Origin: Lysobacter_K sp043738095
GTDB taxonomy: Bacteria; Pseudomonadota; Gammaproteobacteria; Xanthomonadales; Xanthomonadaceae
Direction: 5' to 3'
DNA length: 64,000 bases
NCBI GenBank assembly: GCA_043738095.1
Contig: JAYSZI010000044.1
Span: 29,200-93,199 of the forward strand
Part shown: piece by piece, positions 31,090-39,164 of the stretch
How positions within the stretch are numbered: position 1 is the stretch's first letter
How the letters are laid out: each line of letters begins with the position of its first letter
Notes under the pieces: generated by a model
Database searches by the model: none
What the model saw: the letters and a program-made list of their open reading frames with translations, nothing else
Told to the model about the DNA's origin: nothing
Made by a program: the position numbers and the translations under genes

Positions 31090-31866
31090 TCACTCATCGA
31101 ACCGCAGATGTCGCACGGACTTCCCGTGGCGGCGGATCAGCTTCAGCGCCTCGATGCCGATCTGGATATGGCGGTCGACAAACTCCGAACTGACTAACGC
31201 GTCCGAGGCCTCGGTTTTGATGCCTTCCGGGATCATCGGCTGGTCCGATACCAGCAACAGGGCGCCGCATGGGATGCGGTTGGCGAAGCCGGCGGCGAAG
31301 ATCGTCGCGGTCTCCATGTCGATCGCCATGCAGCGCAGCCGGCGCAGGTATTCCTTGAACGCCTGGTCGTGTTCCCACACCCGCCGATTGGTGGTGAACA
31401 CGGTGCCGGTCCAGTAATCGTGGCCCAGGTCGCGGATCATGGTCGACACCGCGCGCTGCAAGGCGAACGCCGGCAGCGCAGGAACCTCAGCGGGCATGTA
31501 GTCGTTGGAAGTGCCTTCGCCGCGGATCGCGGCGATTGGCAACACCAAATCACCCAGCTGGTTCTTGCGCTTGAGGCCGCCGCACTTGCCCAGGAACAGC
31601 ACCGCCTTGGGCATGGTTGCGCTTAGCAGGTCCATCATCGTCGCCGCGTTCGGGCTGCCCATGCCGAAGTTGATCATGGTAATGCCGTCGCTGGTCGCGC
31701 TCGGCATCGGCCGGTCGAGACCGACCACTTCGGCGCCGGTGAGGCGGGCGAAGGTGTGCAGGTAGCCGCTGAAATTGGTCAGCAGCACGTGTTCACCGAA
31801 CTGGTCGAGAGGTACGCCGGTGTAACGCGGGAGCCAGTTGCCGACGATCTGATCCTTGTCCTTCAT
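31090..31866 (-). CDS. amn: AMP nucleosidase (purine phosphorylase superfamily)
   Basis: About 258 residues from ATG 31866, which follows a GGAG site; the frame to 31902 adds 12 unrelated residues. The protein matches the catalytic half of AMP nucleosidase, which splits AMP into adenine and ribose 5-phosphate. Motifs: NFGMGSPNAATMMDLL, FLGKCGGL, the substrate-binding MAIDMETATIFAAGF, and LLVSDQPMIPEG. It lacks the N-terminal regulatory domain of the E. coli enzyme (484 residues), as do other short family members. It runs into the TonB-domain gene. Confidence 0.88.
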   Translation of the reverse strand: MKDKDQIVGNWLPRYTGVPLDQFGEHVLLTNFSGYLHTFARLTGAEVVGLDRPMPSATSDGITMINFGMGSPNAATMMDLLSATMPKAVLFLGKCGGLKRKNQLGDLVLPIAAIRGEGTSNDYMPAEVPALPAFALQRAVSTMIRDLGHDYWTGTVFTTNRRVWEHDQAFKEYLRRLRCMAIDMETATIFAAGFANRIPCGALLLVSDQPMIPEGIKTEASDALVSSEFVDRHIQIGIEALKLIRRHGKSVRHLRFDE

Positions 31867-31972
31867 GGGGTGCTCCAGAGTGCGGTCAGGCGCGCTGAGC
31901 AATCCGTGGGGGCGGCGTGGTGCCTAGACCAGAGGCGGATTGCGCAGTGCGCTGGATAACAAAGTTGATGGA

Positions 31973-32031
31973 TGACACAACCAAATGCGCGTTCTGTGCA
32001 TTGTGTCACCGCGCCATGACTATCGTCATGG
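31973..32031. promoter_or_regulatory. Palindrome pair upstream of the amidohydrolase operon
   Basis: TGACACAA (31973-31980) and TTGTGTCA (32001-32008) are exact inverted copies spaced by 20 bp. CCATGAC-TATC-GTCATGG follows at 32014-32031. They lie 70-130 bp before the amidohydrolase start and are candidates for regulator binding. No regulator gene is adjacent. Confidence 0.5.
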
Positions 32032-32102
32032 TTGGCACGGCCGGACGCGGCCGTTACGGTGCAGGGGTAGTCCGCGCCGATGGCGCCACCCAGGGAAACC
32101 AC

Positions 32103-33566
32103 ATGCTTCGACCTTTGACCACCGCGCTTGCGGCGGTGTTGCTCTGCGGCACCGCGATTGCGGCGTCACCCGACGGCGCGCCCACGGCGTCGCCCGCGAG
32201 GCCGTCGCGGTTTGTGCAGGATCCGTATCCGAGCACCTACCGTGCGATCGCGGCGACCCCGGTGTTGATCCAGAACGCGACCGTTCTGACCGGGACCGGG
32301 CAGCGCCTCGATGGCGCCGATGTGCTGATGCGCGACGGCAAGGTCAGTGCAGTCGGCGTGGCACTCGAGGTCCCGGCGGACGCCACCCGCGTCGACGGCA
32401 GCGGCAAATGGATCACCCCCGGCATCATCGACGTGCACTCGCATCTGGGCGTGTACCCGAGCCCCGGCGTCAGCGCGCACAGCGACGGCAACGAAGCCAC
32501 CGGCGCAGTTACTGCCAACGTCTGGGCCGAGCACTCGGTGTGGCCGCAGGACCCCGGTTTCGCCAAGGCGATGGCCGGTGGCATCACCTCGATGCAGGTG
32601 CTTCCCGGTTCGGCCAACCTCGTCGGTGGCCGCGGGGTGACGCTCAAGAACGTGCCCGCAACGAGCTACCAGGCGATGAAGTTTCCCGGCGCGCCTTGGG
32701 GCCTGAAAATGGCCTGTGGCGAAAACCCCAAGCGGGTTTACGGGCAGAAATCCGGGCCGGCGACGCGCATGGGCAACGTCGCCGGCTATCGCGCGGCGTT
32801 CATCGATGCCAGCGAGTACCTACGCAAGAACGCGGTCAAAAAGGAAGCAGCACCGAAGCCGCGACGCTGGTGGCAAAAATCCGCGAGCGAGACCGACGCG
32901 GTGGACAGCGAGAAGGACAGCGGCGGCAAGCGCGACCTCAAGCTCGACACCCTCGCCGGCGCGATCAACGGCGACATCCTCGTGCACATCCACTGCTACC
33001 GCGCCGACGAGATGGCGACGATGCTCGACCTGGCTAAGGAGTTTGGTTTTAAGGTCGCTGCGTTCCACCACGGCGCCGAGGCCTACAAGCTCGCTGACCG
33101 ACTCGCCGCCGAAGGCGTGTGCGGCGCGCTGTGGGCTGATTGGTGGGGCTTCAAGATGGAGGCGCTGGACGGCATTCAGGAAAACATCGCGCTGGTCGAT
33201 CGGCCCGCCAATGGCTGCGCGATCGTGCACTCCGATTCCGAGGAAGGCATCCAGCGATTGAATCAGGAAGCAGCCAAAGTGGTGGCGCACGCAAAGCTCG
33301 CGAACATGGACATCCCGCCCGAGCGTGCGATCCGCTGGCTCACCCAGAACCCGGCGAAGTCGCTCGGCATCCTGACCCAGACCGGCACGCTGGAGGCCGG
33401 CAAGATGGCCGACGTGGTGTTGTGGAGCGGCAACCCGTTCAGCGTGTACGCGAAAGCCGAGCAGGTGTACGTCGACGGCGCGCGCGTGTACGACCGCAAC
33501 GACGCAAGCCGGCAACCGCAATCGGACTTCATGCTTGGGCAGAGTGTGAAAGGCGGTGCGCTGTGA
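32103..33566 (+). CDS. Secreted metal-dependent amidohydrolase
   Basis: About 487 residues from ATG 32103, preceded by AGGGAA and giving a signal peptide (MLRPLTTALAAVLLCGTAIA). The amidohydrolase fold is clear: an N-terminal beta-strand domain (VLIQNATVLTGTG), DVHSHLG with the H112-x-H114 metal pair, HIHCYRADEM and FHHGAEAYKLA supplying further His ligands, and HSDSEEG near the fourth Asp. The C-terminal WLTQNPAKSLGI...GTLEAGKMADVVLWSGNPF is the family's closing motif. A lysine/arginine-rich insertion lies at about 240-285. Its substrate is unknown. The stop overlaps the next gene as GTGA. Confidence 0.92.
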   Translation: MLRPLTTALAAVLLCGTAIAASPDGAPTASPARPSRFVQDPYPSTYRAIAATPVLIQNATVLTGTGQRLDGADVLMRDGKVSAVGVALEVPADATRVDGSGKWITPGIIDVHSHLGVYPSPGVSAHSDGNEATGAVTANVWAEHSVWPQDPGFAKAMAGGITSMQVLPGSANLVGGRGVTLKNVPATSYQAMKFPGAPWGLKMACGENPKRVYGQKSGPATRMGNVAGYRAAFIDASEYLRKNAVKKEAAPKPRRWWQKSASETDAVDSEKDSGGKRDLKLDTLAGAINGDILVHIHCYRADEMATMLDLAKEFGFKVAAFHHGAEAYKLADRLAAEGVCGALWADWWGFKMEALDGIQENIALVDRPANGCAIVHSDSEEGIQRLNQEAAKVVAHAKLANMDIPPERAIRWLTQNPAKSLGILTQTGTLEAGKMADVVLWSGNPFSVYAKAEQVYVDGARVYDRNDASRQPQSDFMLGQSVKGGAL

Positions 33567-34873
33567 ACCGGCGCGCGCTGAAGGCGCTGGCCGCCGCAGC
33601 CTTGGCCTTCGTCGCGTTCGCGGCCAACGCTCAGGACGTGCTGATCCGCAACGCGACCGTACATACCGCGGGCGCGCGCGGCACGTTGCAGAACGCCGAC
33701 GTGCTGATCTCGGCCGGCAAGGTGCGCGCGGTTGGCGCGGGCCTGGTCGCTCCGGCCAGCGCCCAGGTGATCGACGCCCAGGGCCGGCCGCTGACGCCGA
33801 CGCTGTTCGGTGGCATCACCCAGATTGGGCTGGAAGAAGTCTCCGGTGAGAAGGCCACGGTCGATGAAACGCTCGCGCTCGGCGCCGAGCAAAAACAGAT
33901 GACGGTGCGCCCGGAGTTCGACGTGACCCTGGCGTACAACCCGGAGTCGCTGCTGGTCCCGGTCACGCGCATTGAAGGCATTGGCTGGACGATGCTCGGC
34001 GCCGGCACCGCGACCGGTGGGTCAATCGTGGCCGGGCAAGGTGGCGTCGTGCGGCTCGACGGCAACCCGGATCCGATCGGCCCGCGCGCGCTGTTCGTGG
34101 AGCTCGGCGGCAGCGTACTCGGCCTGAGCGGCAACTCGCGCGCGGCGCAATGGATGATCCTCGACCAGCTCATTGATGAGGTGCGCGGGCGCATTGCGCC
34201 CGATGCCAATGCCGCGCTGCTGACCCCGGCCGGTCGCGCGACACTGAGCAAATACCTCAATGGCGGCGGTCGCGTGATCGTCTCGGTGAACCGCGCTGCC
34301 GATATCCGCCAACTGCTGCGCTGGGCGGGAAAGCACAAGGTGCGCATCGCGATCGCCGGCGGCGCCGAGGCATGGAAGCTCGCGCCACAACTGGCCGCGG
34401 CCAAGGTGCCGGTGTTCGTCAATCCGCTGGCCAACCTGCCGGCCGACTTCGACGAGCTTGGCGCGACCATGGAAAACGCCGCACGCCTGCAGGCGGCGGG
34501 CGTGGCGGTCGGCTTCAGCCAGACCGGGGATGGCTCGCACAACGCGCGCAAGATCCGCCAACTCGCCGGCAACGCAGTCGCCGCCGGCTTGCCGTGGGCC
34601 GAGGGTTTGGCCGGGCTGACGTCGGTACCGGCCGAGGCGTTCGGCGTTGCCAGCGAAGTCGGCCGCATCGCACCGGGCCAGCGCGCCGACCTGGTGCTGT
34701 GGAGCGGCGATCCGCTAGAGGTTAATAGCGTCGCGCTGCAGGTGTGGCTCGACGGCCGCGCGATCTCCATGCGCAGCCGCCAGACCGAACTGCGCGACCG
34801 CTACCTGCGCAACGCGGTGCCGGCCGAGCAAGGCGGGCTGCCGCGCGCGTATCCGGGCACCGACTCCCGCTGA
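33563..34873 (+). CDS. Secreted amidohydrolase-like protein lacking the HxH metal motif
   Basis: A 436-residue protein starting with GTG, overlapping the upstream gene by 4 bp. It has a signal peptide (to about residue 23). The N-terminal domain (VLIRNATVHTAG) and the C-terminal closing motif (RIAPGQRADLVLWSGDPLEV) are those of the amidohydrolase family. Where the HxH should be, the sequence reads LTPTLFGGITQIG, and the expected His ligands in the barrel are also missing. It is probably a non-catalytic partner of the upstream enzyme. The pairing and overlap imply a stable heteromer or co-regulation. Confidence 0.88.
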   Translation: MNRRALKALAAAALAFVAFAANAQDVLIRNATVHTAGARGTLQNADVLISAGKVRAVGAGLVAPASAQVIDAQGRPLTPTLFGGITQIGLEEVSGEKATVDETLALGAEQKQMTVRPEFDVTLAYNPESLLVPVTRIEGIGWTMLGAGTATGGSIVAGQGGVVRLDGNPDPIGPRALFVELGGSVLGLSGNSRAAQWMILDQLIDEVRGRIAPDANAALLTPAGRATLSKYLNGGGRVIVSVNRAADIRQLLRWAGKHKVRIAIAGGAEAWKLAPQLAAAKVPVFVNPLANLPADFDELGATMENAARLQAAGVAVGFSQTGDGSHNARKIRQLAGNAVAAGLPWAEGLAGLTSVPAEAFGVASEVGRIAPGQRADLVLWSGDPLEVNSVALQVWLDGRAISMRSRQTELRDRYLRNAVPAEQGGLPRAYPGTDSR

Positions 34874-35072
34874 ATCCATCACAAACCCTCGCCACCATGA
34901 CGACGGTCGGGCGTTCGGCGGACGCGGCGAACAGTTCAACCATGGCTCGCAAGCGCGAGCATGCCGCTGATAAGGCCGCCTGGAAGTGCGCACCTGCGCT
35001 GAAATCCGGGCGGTCGAGCGTCGGTGGTGATACGGGTAGGCGAGCAAGCCCGGTTGGACCTAGAGCCCGAGG

Positions 35073-36740
35073 TCAGGCGGCCGCTGGGCCGACCGCGACG
35101 ACGCGGTTGCGGCCCTGGTGCTTGGCCAAGTACATCGCCTCGTCGGCGCGCTGGATCAACGTCGCCGCATTGTCGGCTGGGCCGCATTCGACCACGCCGA
35201 TGCTTAGCGTCAGATCCACGTTCGCGCACCTGACGGTCTGGCAACTGGCCTCGACCTGCAGCCGGATCTGTTCGCCGATATCGCGGGCATGACGGCGGTT
35301 GCAGCCCGGCAGCAGCAACAGGAACTCCTCGCCGCCCATGCGCCCAAGCAGGTGCTCGGCCTGGGTCTCGGCGGCAATCGCCTCAGTGACCGCGGCCAGG
35401 CACGCATCGCCGATCGGATGGCCGTGGGTATCGTTGATCCGCTTGAAATGGTCGAGGTCCAGGAACAGCACTGACAGTGGCAGACGCTTGCGGCGTGCAT
35501 CGAAGATCGCATTATCGAGCCGTCGCAAGATTCCGCCGCGGTTGTACACGCCCGTCAACGCATCGTGGTCGGCGTGCGACTGGGCGGCGTCACGCTCGCG
35601 CCGGAACAACATCATGCGATCGGCCAGGCCCAACACCAGCACCAAGGCGGCGAACGCCTCCATCACCGGCAGCCCATATTCCAGCCACGGCGCCAGTGGC
35701 ATCCCGGCGCTGAGTTGCATCGCGCGTGCGGTCGACACCGTTACCAGCGGCACCCACGCCACCAGCACGAAGCCGGCATGGCGGCCGCCACGCAGCCAGG
35801 CCGTGAGCAGGGTCGCGATCGCGAGCAGATTAGCGAGCAGCAGCAGGCCGTTGCCCAGCGGCGGGAACCAGGCCTTGTCGGCCGGCCACGGCGACACCAG
35901 CGCCAGTAACAGCACCGCCGGCAGCAGGGCGCCGACCACCCACAACGCGCGACTGAGCCACGGCGCCCGCACCCGCAACTCGGCGAACTCCAGCAGGAAC
36001 AACACCGTGACGATCGTCGAGGCGGTGGCGACGAACCATATCCCGGCCACGCCGAACCGCGCCAGCCAGGACAGCCCGAACAACGCATAGGCGTCGCCAT
36101 AGGCCAGGAGCACGTACAGCAGTTGCAGCCCCATGCTCGCGGCAAACAGCAGGTACACGCGCTCGCGCAGCCGCGTCCAGAACAGCAGTACCACCAGCGA
36201 CACACCGATCAGGATGCCCAGGCTCAGCCACAACACCCGGGAATGCGTGTGGTCCTCCACTGCGTAGTCGGCACCCGCTTGCACCGCGACCTGCAATGGA
36301 TAGCGCAGGTCCTGGCCGCCGATGTAGACCGGGCCAGCGCTGCGCAACGGGAACACCAGCGCGCGGCGCGAATGCGCCGCATCGCCGGCGGTGTCGAAGA
36401 TCGAGGCATGCTGCACGCGGTAGTCCGGGGGTGTCATCACGGTCAGACGCGCGCTGTACGGGTGATAGACCAGCAGTACGCGGTCGTTGCCCCCCGCTGG
36501 CGGGTGTAAGCGCCACCAGCCGCGGCCGTGTACTGCGCCGGCCAGCTGATGCGGCGAACCGGTGGCGGTCCATGCCTGCTCCGGCAGCGCGCGCACCGCG
36601 GCGGCGGCATCGGCAAGGGGCGGTGCGCGCAAGCGCTCGATGGCGACGAGGTCAGTGGGCCTGGGCGGCGGCACAGCGGACTGCGCCTGCGCGGCGACGC
36701 AGAGCAGGCCCAGCAGCATCGCAACCCAACCGTATTTCAT
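35073..36740 (-). CDS. Membrane diguanylate cyclase with 7TMR-DISM sensor
   Basis: A 555-residue protein: signal peptide (1-20), an extracellular 7TMR-DISM sensor domain (about 28-160), seven membrane helices (about 168-378), and a GGDEF domain (about 388-550). The active site is GGEEF at 469-473, and FLDLDHFKRINDTHGHPIGD carries the metal and guanine contacts, so it should make c-di-GMP. The inhibitory RxxD site before GGEEF is absent (QAEH), so product inhibition by that route is not expected. It is divergent from the DUF1761 gene. Confidence 0.93.
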   Translation of the reverse strand: MKYGWVAMLLGLLCVAAQAQSAVPPPRPTDLVAIERLRAPPLADAAAAVRALPEQAWTATGSPHQLAGAVHGRGWWRLHPPAGGNDRVLLVYHPYSARLTVMTPPDYRVQHASIFDTAGDAAHSRRALVFPLRSAGPVYIGGQDLRYPLQVAVQAGADYAVEDHTHSRVLWLSLGILIGVSLVVLLFWTRLRERVYLLFAASMGLQLLYVLLAYGDAYALFGLSWLARFGVAGIWFVATASTIVTVLFLLEFAELRVRAPWLSRALWVVGALLPAVLLLALVSPWPADKAWFPPLGNGLLLLANLLAIATLLTAWLRGGRHAGFVLVAWVPLVTVSTARAMQLSAGMPLAPWLEYGLPVMEAFAALVLVLGLADRMMLFRRERDAAQSHADHDALTGVYNRGGILRRLDNAIFDARRKRLPLSVLFLDLDHFKRINDTHGHPIGDACLAAVTEAIAAETQAEHLLGRMGGEEFLLLLPGCNRRHARDIGEQIRLQVEASCQTVRCANVDLTLSIGVVECGPADNAATLIQRADEAMYLAKHQGRNRVVAVGPAAA

Positions 36741-36862
36741 CGGTACCCTCTTGGCGACCCAGTCTCCGCCTTGGCCGCCGCGCTCACAAGCCCGACGCGC
36801 ACCACCTCGCGCGCCGCCCGGTGCCGGCCGTATGCTCGCTACTCGCGCCCAGGAGCCTACCG

Positions 36863-37267
36863 ATGCAAATGCCCTCGATCGACCTCAACTGGCTGGCGGT
36901 GATCGCCGCCGCGGTGTCCGCCTTCGTGCTCGGCGGCCTTTGGTACGGCCCGTTGTTCAAGAACGTGTGGTGTCGCGAAGCCGGCATCGATCCGGCCGCC
37001 GCCCCTCCGCACCAAGCGCGCATCTTCGCCCTGGCGTTCGTCTGCAGCCTGTTGTCGGCGCTGATGTTCGAACTGTTCCTGCCGCACACTGCCACCGCCT
37101 CGCAAGGTGCGAGCGTCGGTTTCGTGGTGGGCTTCTTCTTCGTCGCGATGAGTTTTGGCATCAACTATGCATTCGCGCAGCGCAGCCTGAAGCTGTGGAT
37201 GATCGACAGCGGTTACCACATCCTGCAGTTCACGCTGTACGGCCTGATCCTGGGCGCTTGGCACTGA
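36863..37267 (+). CDS. DUF1761 membrane protein
   Basis: A 134-residue protein with four predicted membrane helices (near 7-26, 55-75, 82-102 and 112-132). It carries the family signature VLGGLWYGPLFKNVW at the first helix. AGGAG precedes the ATG. The function of DUF1761 is unknown. The stop lies 11 bp from the start of the isomerase gene, so the two are co-transcribed. Confidence 0.85.
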   Translation: MQMPSIDLNWLAVIAAAVSAFVLGGLWYGPLFKNVWCREAGIDPAAAPPHQARIFALAFVCSLLSALMFELFLPHTATASQGASVGFVVGFFFVAMSFGINYAFAQRSLKLWMIDSGYHILQFTLYGLILGAWH

Positions 37268-37278
37268 GGTCGCGACCC

Positions 37279-37905
37279 ATGATCGACACGCCGCGCTGGT
37301 ACTTCGATTTCATCTCGCCCTTTGCCTATCTGCATTGGCCCAAGGTCAAGGCCATGCTGGACGAGCGCGCGATCGAACTGGTGCCGGTGGTGTTCGCCGC
37401 AGTGCTGGCGGCGCGCGGACAAAAAGGCCCGGCGGAGATTCCCGGCAAGCGCGAATTCACCTACCGGCACGTGCTATGGCAGGCACGGCGCGAAGGCGTC
37501 ACCCTGCGCTTCCCGCCCGCGCACCCGTTCAATCCGATCGCCGCGCTGCGGCTGTGCGTCGCCGCGGGCAGCACGCCGCAAGCGATCGACGCGATCTTCG
37601 ATTGGATCTGGGCGCGCGGTGAAGCCGGCGACAGCATCGAAGCGCTGGCACCAGTGGCGGCGGCGCTCGGCATCGATGCCGCTGCGATCGACGAAGCGAG
37701 CAAACGCGCACTGCGTGCCAACACCGATGCCGCGCTCGCTGCCGGCGTGTTCGGGGTGCCGACGCTGGCGTTCGACGGCCAGTTGTTCTGGGGCTTTGAT
37801 GCCCACGACTTCGCGCTGGCCGCGCTGCGCGATCCGGGCGTGCTCGCCGACGCCGAGATGCAACGCGCGGCCACCCTGCCCATGGGCGTGAGCCGCCGCA
37901 CCTGA
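37279..37905 (+). CDS. DsbA-like 2-hydroxychromene-2-carboxylate isomerase family
   Basis: A 208-residue thioredoxin-fold protein of the DsbA/kappa-GST type. It begins WYFDFISPFAYL, with a Ser-Pro in place of the CxxC of oxidoreductases, and has GVFGVPTLAFDGQLFWG near the end, the loop with the cis-Pro. Such enzymes use glutathione to isomerise aromatic ring-cleavage products. No aromatic degradation genes are near, so its physiological role is open. Confidence 0.88.
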   Translation: MIDTPRWYFDFISPFAYLHWPKVKAMLDERAIELVPVVFAAVLAARGQKGPAEIPGKREFTYRHVLWQARREGVTLRFPPAHPFNPIAALRLCVAAGSTPQAIDAIFDWIWARGEAGDSIEALAPVAAALGIDAAAIDEASKRALRANTDAALAAGVFGVPTLAFDGQLFWGFDAHDFALAALRDPGVLADAEMQRAATLPMGVSRRT

Positions 37906-38010
37906 CGGACACGGGGGCGGGACGCCGTGTGAAGCAGGCCGCTCACGGAAGCGGGGCTATCCTCGCTGCCATCGGGCAACGACCTTGGCGACCGCCCGGC
38001 TGGAGGCAAC

Positions 38011-38955
38011 ATGCGCATCGGATTGGTGGTCGACTCGGCCTGCGATCTACCGCAGGAATACATGCAGCAGCACGGCCTCATCCTGCTGCCAACCACGGTG
38101 CGTATCGGTGCGGCAGTGCTGGCCGACCAGCGCAACGAAGAGGCGACGCTGCAGTTCCTGCATGAGCACGTGGCCGAGCACGGCGTCGATGCGGAGACGC
38201 AGTCGTTCACCGTGCAACAGATCCAGGACTTGTTCCTGAACCGTCTGGTGATCGATTACGACTACGTGTTCTGCATGACCACCACGCGCACCCGCAGCCC
38301 CATTTTCGACAACGCGCAGCAGGCGAGCTTCGCGATCCTCAACGACTACCGACCCGTTCGCACTGCCGCGGGCAACACCACCCCGTTCGCATTGCGCGTG
38401 ATCGATACCCAGAGTCTGTTCGCCGGCCAGGGCATCACTGCGGTCGAAGCGGTGCGTCTGGTCGAAGCAGGCGAAGGCGCGCCGAAGATTCGCGCGCGTC
38501 TGGAGAACCTGGCGCTGTACACGCACACCTACATGATTCCGCGCGACCTGTATTACCTGAGGGCGCGCACGCGCAAGCGCGGCGACCGCAGCGTGAGCCT
38601 GCTCAGTGCCGCACTTGGCAGCGCGCTCGACATCAAGCCGGTGCTGTACTGCCATCGCGGTGAGACCGGTCCGGTGGCGAAGATCAAGGGCTTCGACCTC
38701 GCCGTGCGCAAGCTCTTCGACTTCACCATCAAGCGGGTCCAAGCGGGCTTGATGACGCCGACGGTGTGCATCAGCTATGGCGGTGAGCTCGCGGAGATGC
38801 GCGCACTCAATGGTTACGAGGACTTGCGCTCGGCCTGCGCCAAGCAAAACGTCGAACTGTTCGAAAGCGTGATGAGCCTCACCGGCATGGTCAACGTCGG
38901 CAAGGGCGCGCTGGTGGTCGGATTTGCCTCCGAGACCGCGAAGTTCGAGGCCTGA
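38011..38955 (+). CDS. DegV family fatty-acid-binding protein
   Basis: A 314-residue protein with the two-domain DegV fold: RIGLVVDSACDLP at the start, then VIDTQSLFAGQG and a C-terminal domain with LGSALDIKPVLYCHRGETG. DegV proteins bind a fatty acid and, in Firmicutes as FakB, deliver it to a kinase for activation. No FakA-type kinase is nearby. A strong TGGAGG site precedes the ATG. The N-terminal third is more divergent than usual. Confidence 0.85.
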   Translation: MRIGLVVDSACDLPQEYMQQHGLILLPTTVRIGAAVLADQRNEEATLQFLHEHVAEHGVDAETQSFTVQQIQDLFLNRLVIDYDYVFCMTTTRTRSPIFDNAQQASFAILNDYRPVRTAAGNTTPFALRVIDTQSLFAGQGITAVEAVRLVEAGEGAPKIRARLENLALYTHTYMIPRDLYYLRARTRKRGDRSVSLLSAALGSALDIKPVLYCHRGETGPVAKIKGFDLAVRKLFDFTIKRVQAGLMTPTVCISYGGELAEMRALNGYEDLRSACAKQNVELFESVMSLTGMVNVGKGALVVGFASETAKFEA

Positions 38956-39164
38956 GTTGTGTCGGCGTGATGCGCCGCGTGAGGGAAGGGCCGCCGCGCC
39001 CGACGGCCACGGCTGACTCATAAAGTCGCCGCCGCGTCCTGGCGTTCTTCTATGGCAATGCAGCGGCGCGTGATCGCCGTCACACGGTGCAGGACTTTCA
39101 GCCTGGGCCGACATCGGCGCCGCGGGGTAGGCTGCGGGACTTTGTCCGCCTGCGCAGACCCTCG

